IMG/VR virus record: IMGVR_UViG_3300025305_000050
Span: 1-38,883 of that record
Reading direction: 5' to 3' (one strand)
Source of the DNA: a virus
Length of the DNA: 38,883 nucleotides
Shown here: positions 1-6,478 of the stretch, piece by piece
How the letters are laid out: each line of letters begins with the position of its first letter
How positions within the stretch are numbered: the stretch's first letter is position 1
Notes under the pieces: model-generated
What the model was told of the DNA's origin: nothing
Database searches by the model: none
The model's input: only the letters and a program-made list of their open reading frames with translations
Program-made: the position numbers and the translations under genes

Positions 1-60
1 GATTTAGAATATGAGTTAATGCAAATAGGTAATGAAAATGAAAAGGAGAGTAAAGAATGA
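1..60 (+). CDS. C-terminal end of a gene cut by the window edge
   Basis: Frame 1 is open from the first base and stops at TGA 58-60, giving 19 residues rich in Glu, Asn and Lys. The stop overlaps the next start as ATGA (57-60), the usual sign of translational coupling in this window. If the molecule is circular, the same frame continues back across the junction to an ATG at 38806. Too little is visible to name a function. Confidence 0.55.
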   Translation, partial: DLEYELMQIGNENEKESKE

Positions 61-224
61 GTGCTAAAGTACATTTATGTGATGGAGATTGTGGGAATAT
101 TTATTATGAAATAGATTTATATTCAACCTGCTATGAGCAGATGCTATGTAAGGAGTGTATGTATACATTTTTATCAGAGCAAGAAGATGGTAGTGTTCGT
201 GATGCTATAACGGGAGAAGAATAG
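57..224 (+). CDS. small cysteine-rich protein, 55 aa
   Basis: ATG at 57 follows a good SD (AAGGAGAG, 41-48) and overlaps the preceding stop. Cysteines at residues 8, 12, 25, 31 and 34, with CxxxC and CxxC spacing, suggest a small zinc-binding fold; the rest is acidic and ends GEE. It starts a run of very short genes (57-399) that precedes the first nuclease. I recognise no family. The frame, SD and coupling make it a likely gene, but the function is unknown. Confidence 0.6.
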   Translation: MSAKVHLCDGDCGNIYYEIDLYSTCYEQMLCKECMYTFLSEQEDGSVRDAITGEE

Positions 225-225
225 T

Positions 226-300
226 ATGAGTACTCATGTATTAATTATTATATTAGCGTTTATTGTAGTGATAGCCACTTTTCTATATGTGTGGCGATAG
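226..300 (+). CDS. one-helix membrane micropeptide, 24 aa
   Basis: ATG at 226 lies one base after the previous stop, preceded by GGGAGAAG (212-219) as SD. After MSTHV the chain is a single hydrophobic stretch of about 16 residues (Ile, Leu, Val, Ala, Phe) ending YVWR, typical of a one-pass membrane peptide with a basic end. It is one of two consecutive tiny membrane peptides. A chance frame is possible at this length, but the tight spacing argues for translation. Confidence 0.45.
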   Translation: MSTHVLIIILAFIVVIATFLYVWR

Positions 301-309
301 GAGAAGATA

Positions 310-399
310 ATGGACTTTAACTCAACACTGCTTTTATTGTTCTTTATTATAATATTGGTTGCATTTTTGAAAGATATGTATAGTAGGGGGGGAGAATAA
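310..399 (+). CDS. one-helix membrane micropeptide, 29 aa
   Basis: ATG at 310 has a GGAGAAG SD (300-306). The product begins MDFNST, continues with about 16 hydrophobic residues (Leu, Phe, Ile), and ends KDMYSRGGE, so a single membrane helix is predicted. The TAA stop shares its last A with the ATG of the nuclease at 399 (TAATG), and the codons just before the stop (GGGGGGAGAA) supply the SD for that nuclease. Function unknown. Confidence 0.5.
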   Translation: MDFNSTLLLLFFIIILVAFLKDMYSRGGE

Positions 400-863
400 T
401 GGAAGGTGTAAAACAATTATTAATTGAGCATGAAATGGACATTCCTGCATTAAATGTCAAGGGAAGGGCTGATATAATTGCCCAAATGGAAACAGGCGAG
501 GTCTATGTGTATGACATTAAAACTATGAATTCATGGTCTTGGAAATTTAAGTTCGGAAGGAAAAAAGAGGGCAAACCATCTATCCATCAAGAGTTGCAAC
601 TCGGGACTTACGGATATGGAGTGAAGGAGGAGTTTGGAAGGTGTGATGGTTTGTTCCTCTTGTATTACAATAAGGATTCATCGGCTATGAAACAGGTTGA
701 GGTTGATTTAGACTTTATTGACCAAAGCTATAATTATTGGACAAGAGTTCAAGACTTACATAAACTAAATACTTTACCACGATTCCAGGAAGGTGAATCA
801 CCTGTAATGGAATGGGAGTGTAAATATTGTAATTATAGGGAGACATGTGATGAGAGAAGTTAG
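399..863 (+). CDS. Cas4/RecB-like PD-(D/E)XK exonuclease, short form
   Basis: This 154-aa protein has the RecB-nuclease core. GRAD (22-25) gives the first acidic metal ligand, YDIKT (38-42) the D-x-K pair, and HQELQLGTY (63-71) the QxxxY-type motif. Three C-terminal cysteines (141, 144, 150; CxxC-x5-C) resemble the iron-sulfur cysteines of Cas4/AddB-type nucleases. The family normally carries an N-terminal helical part and a fourth cysteine that I do not see. An in-frame TAG at 384-386 blocks extension, so this is a short version. Lying just before a Rad52-like annealing protein and an SSB, it probably supplies the strand-resecting exonuclease of a phage recombination module. Confidence 0.75.
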   Translation: MEGVKQLLIEHEMDIPALNVKGRADIIAQMETGEVYVYDIKTMNSWSWKFKFGRKKEGKPSIHQELQLGTYGYGVKEEFGRCDGLFLLYYNKDSSAMKQVEVDLDFIDQSYNYWTRVQDLHKLNTLPRFQEGESPVMEWECKYCNYRETCDERS

Positions 864-1203
864 GGAAGAAATGATTAAAATATTGTGTAACTATGTAGAT
901 AATAATAAAAAACAAATTATTGATGATTTTTGTAAAAAGATAAAAAAACAGGAAGTTGGCGACCTTAACCTTGAAGATTATACCCATTATAGATTCTGGG
1001 TTAATGAATCAACAGGTTCTTTGAAGAATTTTTATAATTCATTCCTCAAGGATACAGATCAAAAACCAAAAGATGTAAACTTTGATGAATTTTGTGAACA
1101 AACATGGCACATTTTTGATGGCTTAAACCTTGAAGGTGTACCAGAAGAGGATGTCGCAGAAACTATGTTAAAGTTTTTCAGTGGACAACACGCAGAGGCA
1201 TAG
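850..1203 (+). CDS. hypothetical acidic protein, 117 aa
   Basis: I choose ATG 850, which has AGGGAG (837-842) at good spacing; GTG 847 and ATG 871 are alternatives. It overlaps the end of the nuclease gene by 14 bases. The protein is mostly helical and charged, has cysteines at 13, 28 and 82 (counting from 850), and a WHIFDGLNLEGVPEEDV segment. I recognise no family. Its place between exonuclease and annealing protein suggests an early DNA-metabolism accessory role, by context only. Confidence 0.65.
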   Translation: MREVREEMIKILCNYVDNNKKQIIDDFCKKIKKQEVGDLNLEDYTHYRFWVNESTGSLKNFYNSFLKDTDQKPKDVNFDEFCEQTWHIFDGLNLEGVPEEDVAETMLKFFSGQHAEA

Positions 1204-1322
1204 TGTTAGATACCATAATTGAATATTGGATAAAGACTGTTAGGCTTATGTGTTATTTAGCTATGGCAGTCTGGTGTATTATATTTTGGTGGTGGATAAT
1301 AAAATTCTTAATTATAAAATAG
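1203..1322 (+). CDS. small membrane protein, 39 aa
   Basis: The frame starts at GTG 1203, whose G is the last base of the previous TAG stop, with AGAGG (1194-1198) upstream. An internal ATG at 1248 would give a 24-aa form. The C-terminal half is strongly hydrophobic and tryptophan-rich (WCIIFWWWII), ending in KFLIIK, so one membrane helix is likely. The gap it fills would otherwise be the only non-coding stretch between 399 and 2559. Function unknown. Confidence 0.45.
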   Translation: MLDTIIEYWIKTVRLMCYLAMAVWCIIFWWWIIKFLIIK

Positions 1323-1331
1323 GAGAGTAAA

Positions 1332-1940
1332 ATGAAAAATGGCAAGAAAAATATGGCATTAATTAATCCACAAATAATGGAAATGGAGACATCTGTCGTA
1401 TTAAAGCATGATAATGTTTCAAATATTGATACTCCAAACTACTATATAAAACAACAACAGGGGTTTGACTATGTAGATGAGGGTTATATGAGACATATGT
1501 TGAATTTGCATTACCCTATATGGAGGTGGGAAATTGTAAAGTATGAGTTTATTGGAGACAAAGCAATCTCAGTACACGGCAGGTTAACCATAGTAGATAA
1601 TGGGATAGAACGGCATTTCGATGCTGTAGATGCCCATAGAATCGCATCAAATGAAAAAGGCTATGTTGATATAGGGAATGACTTAAAATCGGCTAATACG
1701 GATTGTTTTAAGGTTGCTGTTAATAGGCTGTGCAATATTGCAGATGATGTGTATAGGAAAAGAATTGAGGATGTTAGCTTGGATGAATCTGAAACTAATA
1801 GGATTAAAGCTAAACTCAAGAAGGTGAAAAGTAAAGAGGTTGTATCTAAAATTGAGGCGAGCATTGATAAGATGGCGATTAATAAAACAAATCTGGATGC
1901 AACAATGAGACGATTAGAAACAATAATAGGAGAACAATAA
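1332..1940 (+). CDS. Rad52-like single-strand annealing protein (putative)
   Basis: This 202-aa protein is preceded by AGGAGAG (1321-1327). Residues 62-105 form alternating beta strands (WRWEIVKYEFIGDKAISVHG, then a FDAVDAHRI segment). Residues 111-142 (YVDIGNDLKSANTDCFKVAV, then a CNIADDVYRK end) match the Rad52/Sak pattern in which a TDAxKRA helix follows the beta sheet. The C-terminal part (145-202) is Lys/Glu-rich coiled coil. Such proteins anneal complementary single strands during phage recombination. Its position between a Cas4/RecB-like nuclease and an SSB fits a nuclease-annealase-SSB module. Family membership is inferred from motifs, not a search. Confidence 0.65.
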   Translation: MKNGKKNMALINPQIMEMETSVVLKHDNVSNIDTPNYYIKQQQGFDYVDEGYMRHMLNLHYPIWRWEIVKYEFIGDKAISVHGRLTIVDNGIERHFDAVDAHRIASNEKGYVDIGNDLKSANTDCFKVAVNRLCNIADDVYRKRIEDVSLDESETNRIKAKLKKVKSKEVVSKIEASIDKMAINKTNLDATMRRLETIIGEQ

Positions 1941-1941
1941 G

Positions 1942-2559
1942 ATGAGTACTGTAGAAGATGTTGTAAAGCACAACGCAGTTAATTTCTTTGACCCATCGCA
2001 AGAGCAGTCAAAGGTACGATTAGCAGTAGGGACTTATCCTGCACACATTATAAAGTGTGAGATAAGGGAAGTCGATGTTAAGGGCAAATATAGGGCAAAG
2101 GTTTATAATTATAGGGTTAAGGTTCATAAATCTGTATCTGATGTTAATAGCTTTGCTATTGAAGATATTGATGGCTCTATGAAGCCTGTAGAGGGAAATA
2201 ATTATGTGGGTCGTGAAATACGGTCTGCAGGAATATTCTTCTTCTTAACTCCCGATATTGGAGATAGCTTTAAGGCAAACCCAGGTGGAAACAGGGGATA
2301 TATGAATGCAGTTACTGCACTTGGTATTGAATGCCCTGAGATTGAAGTTGAGGTTGATGGTGACAAGCGAATGGTGAAAAGCCTTCCAGACCTTAGAGAA
2401 AGCGACTTTATAGGAAAGCCTGTACTTGCCAACGTTAATATGGGCAAACCCTGGAAAGGGAATGATGGTGTGGAGAGACAGACACCTGAGGTTAAAACCA
2501 TTGATCTTTGGAAGGATGGAGTTCAAGTGGATATGGAAGTAGATGATTTGCCGTTCTAA
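1942..2559 (+). CDS. single-stranded DNA-binding protein (SSB-like)
   Basis: This 205-aa protein begins one base after the previous stop. It has a beta-rich body (AVGTYPAHIIKCEIREVD, then KYRAKVYNYRVKV), consistent with an OB fold. It ends in an acidic tail with the exact SSB tip pattern MEVDDLPF (198-205), the signature by which bacterial SSBs recruit partner proteins. The sequence between (FLTPDIGDSFKANPGGNRGY and KPVLANVNMGKPW) resembles phage DUF-type ssDNA-binding proteins. It probably coats ssDNA during replication and recombination with the upstream annealing protein. The tip motif gives good confidence in role, less in exact family. Confidence 0.7.
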   Translation: MSTVEDVVKHNAVNFFDPSQEQSKVRLAVGTYPAHIIKCEIREVDVKGKYRAKVYNYRVKVHKSVSDVNSFAIEDIDGSMKPVEGNNYVGREIRSAGIFFFLTPDIGDSFKANPGGNRGYMNAVTALGIECPEIEVEVDGDKRMVKSLPDLRESDFIGKPVLANVNMGKPWKGNDGVERQTPEVKTIDLWKDGVQVDMEVDDLPF

Positions 2560-2581
2560 ATCACTTAAAATAAGGATAGAA

Positions 2582-2677
2582 GTGGCAAGGTTCTTCCATA
2601 AAGTTCTTGGAGTGAGGGCAAGACCATTGTTATCTTTATTACGGATTTCAAAGTCCACTTTCTATCGGTACAGGTAA
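2582..2677 (+). CDS. possible basic micropeptide, 31 aa
   Basis: GTG 2582 follows AAGGA (2572-2576). The 31-residue frame is strongly basic (8 Arg/Lys) and ends in LLRISKSTFYRYR, which recalls the recognition helix of small HTH domains. It is the only open + frame with an SD between the SSB gene and the hairpin at 2700. With a GTG start and this length it may be chance, or a leader peptide for the structured region downstream. Confidence 0.25.
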   Translation: MARFFHKVLGVRARPLLSLLRISKSTFYRYR

Positions 2678-2750
2678 CTCTCCTCCTTACGGTTAGGTTC
2701 ATCCTTCCCCTGCTTTCGTGCAGTCGGTGGGGGGAGGATGGGCGAATAAC
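2678..2750 (+). promoter_or_regulatory. stem-loop that can mask the ribosome binding site of the 2751 gene
   Basis: CATCCTTCCCC (2700-2710) can pair with GGGGGAGGATG (2730-2740) over 11 bp with one G-U pair, and TGC/GCA (2711-2713/2720-2722) continues the stem around the loop TTTCGT. The right arm holds the only SD-like sequence (GGAGG, 2733-2737) before ATG 2751. An upstream CTCTCCTCCTTA (2678-2689) could pair with the same GGAGGA instead. The arrangement suggests control of translation by alternative structures. A terminator is unlikely because no U-tract follows. Confidence 0.5.
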
Positions 2751-2942
2751 ATGGATTGTATTATAAAGGGTAAAAAAATAACAGGCAAATGTGAATGCTG
2801 TGGAACTTATAAAATGAATTTTCAAACTTATAAATGGTATAGCTTATTTGATAATAGATTATTGCTTGAACATATTTGTAGTAAATGTGCCAAGAGAGAA
2901 CTTGGCAGTAAAAATAAAAAAGCACATAAGGAGATATTATAA
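2751..2942 (+). CDS. zinc-ribbon protein, 63 aa
   Basis: ATG 2751 is preferred; a GTG at 2718 in the same frame would lie inside the hairpin loop. The protein has two CxxC knuckles (C14/C17 and C43/C46) flanking about 25 residues rich in aromatic and basic side chains, typical of a small zinc ribbon, followed by a Lys-rich tail. Its stop overlaps the next start as TAATG at 2942. Such proteins in phages often bind nucleic acid or inhibit host enzymes, but there is no direct evidence for either here. Confidence 0.6.
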   Translation: MDCIIKGKKITGKCECCGTYKMNFQTYKWYSLFDNRLLLEHICSKCAKRELGSKNKKAHKEIL

Positions 2943-3124
2943 TGTTTGATGTTTTAGATGATTTAAAAAGGCAGAATGATATGTTGTTGGCAAAACTCAC
3001 AGTTAGAGGCTGTCAATATAAAATTGCAGTAGAAGGGTTAAACAACATAGTTGAGTCTAATGACCCTGTTGGAATTGCTGCCAAAACTTTAGAGGCTATG
3101 GATGAATGTATGCCTAAGGATTAA
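2942..3124 (+). CDS. hypothetical protein, 60 aa
   Basis: Translationally coupled to the zinc-ribbon gene through TAATG, with AAGGAGA (2929-2935) as SD. The 60 residues are predicted mostly helical and acidic (FDVLDDLKRQNDMLLAKL, then a DPVGIAAKTLEAMDECMP end), with no recognisable domain. It closes the first early transcription segment before the stem-loop at 3135. Length, SD and coupling support a real gene; function unknown. Confidence 0.6.
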   Translation: MFDVLDDLKRQNDMLLAKLTVRGCQYKIAVEGLNNIVESNDPVGIAAKTLEAMDECMPKD

Positions 3125-3399
3125 AATTTGGAGTAGTCAAAAAGGGGGAGGAGTCGTTTTGGGTTATCTCTTATCCTCCCCCGACTAATTAAATGAGGAT
3201 TTAAAATGAAAATAATTACAGATGCACCGATGAGGATGAGAAGGTAATATTGACTATATCTGACTGTCATAACTCACCAAAATTGCTGGACACGTAAAAT
3301 GAACTCTGACGAGAGTTGTGTTAGACTATAAACATACACGGTTACCATCTTGATTGCGAGATGAGGGGCTAACATCTGTAAAATTTGAAAGGATTTAAA
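3125..3399 (+). other. 275-base structured leader with stem-loops and a 13-codon mini-ORF
   Basis: No gene of normal size is seen. GGGGGAGGA (3144-3152) pairs perfectly with TCCTCCCCC (3174-3182), and outer AGTC/GACT (3135-3138/3183-3186) extends it. AACTCT-GACG-AGAGTT (3302-3317) is a tight hairpin, and CATCT/AGATG (3346-3350/3359-3363) a weaker one. A 13-codon frame at 3206-3247 has its own SD (GAGG). Its start context AGGATTTAAAATGAAA (3196-3211) is repeated exactly at the next real gene (3390-3405), suggesting a decayed gene start or a leader peptide. Confidence 0.45.
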
Positions 3400-3585
3400 A
3401 TGAAATATATAGTAGCAGTAAAATATAGAGTTAGTGAAGATGAAGAAGATCTATCCTTTGAAACAGAACTCTTTGAATTTGATAGCAAAGAAAATAGAAG
3501 TGAGTTTATAAAAGAAATTAAACATATTGCACAGGATATAGCATTATCACAAATAAGTGAGGAGTATGAAGATGAGACGAGATAA
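3400..3585 (+). CDS. hypothetical acidic protein, 61 aa
   Basis: I use ATG 3400, spaced correctly from GAAAGGA (3387-3393), rather than the in-frame TTG at 3385. The protein begins MKYIVAVKYRVSEDEEDLSF, a beta strand followed by acidic turns, then helical segments. This short beta-alpha layout is common in small phage early proteins. The gene overlaps the next by 14 bases. No family recognised. Confidence 0.6.
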   Translation: MKYIVAVKYRVSEDEEDLSFETELFEFDSKENRSEFIKEIKHIAQDIALSQISEEYEDETR

Positions 3586-3829
3586 GTATACAGCAAATGC
3601 AACGAAAGGTATAAATGATTGGGGGTTGACCTATAATAAAGATTATGGAAAATCAGAATATAAGAGGAGGGAAAATCAAAAGTCAGCCTTCGCTGTTAAG
3701 GTTTGTCCAACCTGTAACAATGCATTTGAATTGATTCATAATCAATACAAGGGAAGGCACGATATACACTACTACGAGCATTTTTATAAAAGAGGATTAC
3801 ATAGGCAGGTGTGTCCAAAGTGCGAGTAG
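3572..3829 (+). CDS. zinc-finger protein, 85 aa
   Basis: Start ATG 3572 is chosen because GAGGAG (3559-3564) has good spacing to it and poor spacing to ATG 3566. After a basic, Tyr-rich N-terminus the protein has CPTC (45-48) and CPKC (81-84), a four-cysteine zinc site with about 32 residues between knuckles that include several His. A nucleic-acid binding role is plausible. Its last codons carry the GTG start of the next small gene. Confidence 0.6.
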   Translation: MRRDKYTANATKGINDWGLTYNKDYGKSEYKRRENQKSAFAVKVCPTCNNAFELIHNQYKGRHDIHYYEHFYKRGLHRQVCPKCE

Positions 3830-3954
3830 GAGAATTTGCAGAGATTATAAAGTCGTTGCAATCTGAGAATAAAGAATTGAAAAGGCAGGTGGAAATTATG
3901 GAAGAAATTCTTCATTCCTATTTACCTATAATAGAGAAGGAAAGTGATAAATAA
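3820..3954 (+). CDS. small coiled-coil protein, 44 aa
   Basis: GTG 3820 overlaps the previous gene by 10 bases, and the end overlaps the methyltransferase start by 11. The chain is a heptad-like helix (FAEIIKSLQSENKELKRQ, then VEIMEEILHSYL). An internal ATG at 3898 is a weaker alternative. It could dimerise or act as a partner of the methyltransferase, but this is only positional inference. Confidence 0.45.
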   Translation: MRVGEFAEIIKSLQSENKELKRQVEIMEEILHSYLPIIEKESDK

Positions 3955-4612
3955 ATTATATCATGAGGATTGGCAAGAGACTGTGAAAAGAATAAATCCA
4001 CATTCTGTCGACCTTATAATAGCAGACCCTCCATATGGAATGGAATTTAGGAGTAATCATAGATATGAAAGGTATGACCCCATACATAATGATAATAATT
4101 TAGATTGGTTGGGTGAGTGGGTTTGGGAATGTCAGCGTATTATGAAAAACAATACGCACTTATATTGTTTTTGTTCCTTCCATAATATAGATATATTCAA
4201 GAAAGAGCTATCAGAGTGGCTTGTTGTTAAGAATATTCTTATATGGGAAAAGAACAATACAAGTATGGGCGATTTAGAAGGGGATTATGCCCCCAAATAT
4301 GAAATGATTATATTTTGTGTTAAGGGTAAGCGAAAATTAAACGGAAGAAGGGATAGCAATATAATATATTCCCAAAGAACGCAGAATAAATTACATCCAA
4401 CACAAAAACCTACAAAGCTAATAAGGTATTTGGTTGGCAAAAGCACAGAAGAAGGTGATATTGTGTATGACCCATTTATGGGCAGTGGAACAACAGCAAT
4501 AGCCTGTATTCGTGAAAAAAGAAATTGGATAGGTTCGGAAATAAACATTCAATATGTAAATACAGCAAATGATAGGATAAATGTTGAATTAAATCAATTA
4601 ACATTGTTTTAG
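3944..4612 (+). CDS. DNA methyltransferase (amino-methylating, beta class)
   Basis: This 222-aa protein starts at GTG 3944 with GAAGG upstream. Catalytic motif IV is DPPY (28-31); HPTQKP (151-156) and the SAM-binding motif I DPFMGSGTTAIA (176-187) follow. Motif IV before motif I is the beta-class order for N6-adenine or N4-cytosine methylation, with a short target-recognition segment between. No restriction endonuclease gene is adjacent, so it is an orphan enzyme. It would most likely protect phage DNA from host restriction or mark it for packaging or replication. The recognition site cannot be read from sequence. Confidence 0.9.
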   Translation: MINKLYHEDWQETVKRINPHSVDLIIADPPYGMEFRSNHRYERYDPIHNDNNLDWLGEWVWECQRIMKNNTHLYCFCSFHNIDIFKKELSEWLVVKNILIWEKNNTSMGDLEGDYAPKYEMIIFCVKGKRKLNGRRDSNIIYSQRTQNKLHPTQKPTKLIRYLVGKSTEEGDIVYDPFMGSGTTAIACIREKRNWIGSEINIQYVNTANDRINVELNQLTLF

Positions 4613-4623
4613 GAGATATGTAA

Positions 4624-5952
4624 ATGACAGTAAATAGTGAGATGCCCTCATCGGCAGAGGCAGAAGATGCCGTAATAGGGGCAGTATTAAATGATAATTC
4701 TATACACGATAGTGTGGTTGGCTATATAAATGAAGAAACATTGTTTAAGCAGACAAGCAAGGTTCTTTGGAGAAAGATAAGTGAAATGATAAAAAAGGGT
4801 CACAGGGTAGATGTTATAACAATAACGCAGACCTTTAATGAATTTGATAAGAAGATTGGACTATCTGCACATTATATGTCCGACCTATTTCAATATTCAG
4901 TTGTGAAAGAATGGGCAATAGTATATGCAAAGGCAATTTATGAAAAGTATTTATTTAGACTTATAATTGAAAAAGCCTCTAATATACAGAAAATGGCACA
5001 AAATAGCCATACAAGAACTTATGATATTTTGACGGATACACATTCTCTTATAGGTGAATTAATAGAGATAAAGCCGGGGGAGTCTTTTGAAATAGACGCT
5101 GCCATGACAGATGTTATAAAGAGCATTGAAACTGGTGAAAACAACCTTATAAAGACGGGGTTCTCAGGTCTTGATGACTTGTCCGGTGGAATGACAAGGG
5201 GTGAGATAACAATCGTTGGTGGCAGACCCGGGCATGGTAAGACAACTTTCACAATCAACCTTATAAAAGGACTCATTGAGAATGGCAAGAAAGTCTTACT
5301 ATTTAACAGGGAAATGACCAACACAGAAATGTTGAAAAAACTTATTGCACTTGAAAGTGGTAAACTTTCCTATACAATGATTCGTAGGGGAGTGTTCGGC
5401 TTTGAAGAAATGGCAGAGCTTAACAGGGTTAAACAAGCAATTGTTGATAAGTATTCTGCAGACAAATTTATAATGTTTGACAACCTAAAAGATTTTGCTT
5501 CTGGGGCATCTGAGGTTAAAAGATTTAAGCCAGATGTTATAATAGATGATTATATTCAGCTTATAAGACCGGACAACCCAAAGGAACAGAGAAGGTTGCA
5601 ATTAGAAAAATTGGTAAATGATTATAAATGGTTGGCAAAATCCTCACAGGCTTGTGCTGTATTATTATCACAGCTTAATCGCCAAATAGAAAGTAGACCT
5701 AATCAAAGACCAATACTATCTGATTTAGCAGAAAGTGGGGCAATAGAACAAGTAGCTGAAAATGTTTGGTTTGTGTTCTACGATTATAAAATTAACTTTG
5801 CCAAAAGCAAGGTAGGGGCAAATGGAATAGAAATAATAGGTTCAAAAGTAAGATACGGAAATTCAGGTGGAGTTAAGCTTGGGTTTGATGGTGATAAGGT
5901 TAAACTATATAACACAATGGAAGAGTTTAAGGAGGCTCGATTTAATGCATAA
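4624..5952 (+). CDS. dnaB-like: replicative DNA helicase, DnaB family
   Basis: This 442-aa protein has the two-domain DnaB layout. Residues 1-150 form the helical N-terminal domain (PSSAEAEDAVIGAVL at the start), and 170-430 the RecA-like core. Walker A is GGRPGHGKTT (199-208), Walker B is DVIIDDYIQL (304-313), motif H4 contains SQLNR (349-353), and KVRYGNSG (408-415) holds the arginine finger. It would unwind DNA at the phage fork. No primase, helicase loader or DNA polymerase gene is visible, so the phage must rely on host enzymes. AGGAG (4612-4616) precedes the start. Confidence 0.93.
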   Translation: MTVNSEMPSSAEAEDAVIGAVLNDNSIHDSVVGYINEETLFKQTSKVLWRKISEMIKKGHRVDVITITQTFNEFDKKIGLSAHYMSDLFQYSVVKEWAIVYAKAIYEKYLFRLIIEKASNIQKMAQNSHTRTYDILTDTHSLIGELIEIKPGESFEIDAAMTDVIKSIETGENNLIKTGFSGLDDLSGGMTRGEITIVGGRPGHGKTTFTINLIKGLIENGKKVLLFNREMTNTEMLKKLIALESGKLSYTMIRRGVFGFEEMAELNRVKQAIVDKYSADKFIMFDNLKDFASGASEVKRFKPDVIIDDYIQLIRPDNPKEQRRLQLEKLVNDYKWLAKSSQACAVLLSQLNRQIESRPNQRPILSDLAESGAIEQVAENVWFVFYDYKINFAKSKVGANGIEIIGSKVRYGNSGGVKLGFDGDKVKLYNTMEEFKEARFNA

Positions 5953-6478
5953 TGATAAACTGTTTGTAGGGATAGACCCAGGAATGAATGGTGGGATAGC
6001 ATTTATAAAACCTGAAATGGATAGTGATTTTATAAAAACAATGAGATGTCCAAAGACCGTTCACGAAATGGCAGTTATGTTTGGGGCAGGAATAAGCCTT
6101 GCCGATAACTGTGAAAATATAATACTCTTTATAGAGCATGTATGGACATTTCCAGGAGATGGTAGGGTAGGGGCATTTAGATTTGGATATAATTATGGAC
6201 TGTGGAAGGGTATTGCAAGTGCAAATGAAATTGATATGTATAATATCCCCCCAAGAAAATGGCAAGGTTCATTGGATGTCCCAAGTGGCTTAATGGGAAG
6301 GGAAAGAAAGAAGTGGTTAAAAGAACACGCAGAGGGATTATTCCCTAATACAAAGGTAACATTTAATGTGAGTGATGCAATCTTGATTGCAAACTACGCA
6401 AAAGAGTGTTACTATAATTCAATGGAAACAGGAGAACCAATGCCTGAATCAGAACTAGGAATAGGAGTAATACAATAA
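5945..6478 (+). CDS. RuvC-like Holliday junction resolvase
   Basis: Start ATG 5945 overlaps the helicase stop and has AAGGAGG (5929-5935). The 177-aa product has the RNase H-fold acidic residues of RuvC: D11 in FVGIDPG (7-13), E64 in LFIEHV (61-66), and D144 in VSDAILIANY (142-151), with RFGYNYG (79-85) between, as in phage RuvC-like proteins. It probably resolves branched recombination or replication intermediates before packaging. The order helicase then resolvase is common in phage replication modules. Confidence 0.8.
   Translation: MHNDKLFVGIDPGMNGGIAFIKPEMDSDFIKTMRCPKTVHEMAVMFGAGISLADNCENIILFIEHVWTFPGDGRVGAFRFGYNYGLWKGIASANEIDMYNIPPRKWQGSLDVPSGLMGRERKKWLKEHAEGLFPNTKVTFNVSDAILIANYAKECYYNSMETGEPMPESELGIGVIQ

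Noticed and set aside
2560-2750. tRNA-like or known riboswitch in the early leader
   Set aside because: A strong stem-loop is present but no cloverleaf, no conserved riboswitch core that I can recognise; recorded only as a candidate regulatory hairpin.
2202-2825. - strand open frames opposite the SSB gene and the following leader
   Set aside because: They overlap a confident + strand gene or start without SD; the region is better explained by the SSB gene and hairpins.
5867-5944. Extended start of the RuvC-like gene inside the helicase
   Set aside because: ATG 5945 has a near-perfect AAGGAGG SD and the RuvC motif begins a few residues later; the extra 26 residues look like random out-of-frame helicase codons.
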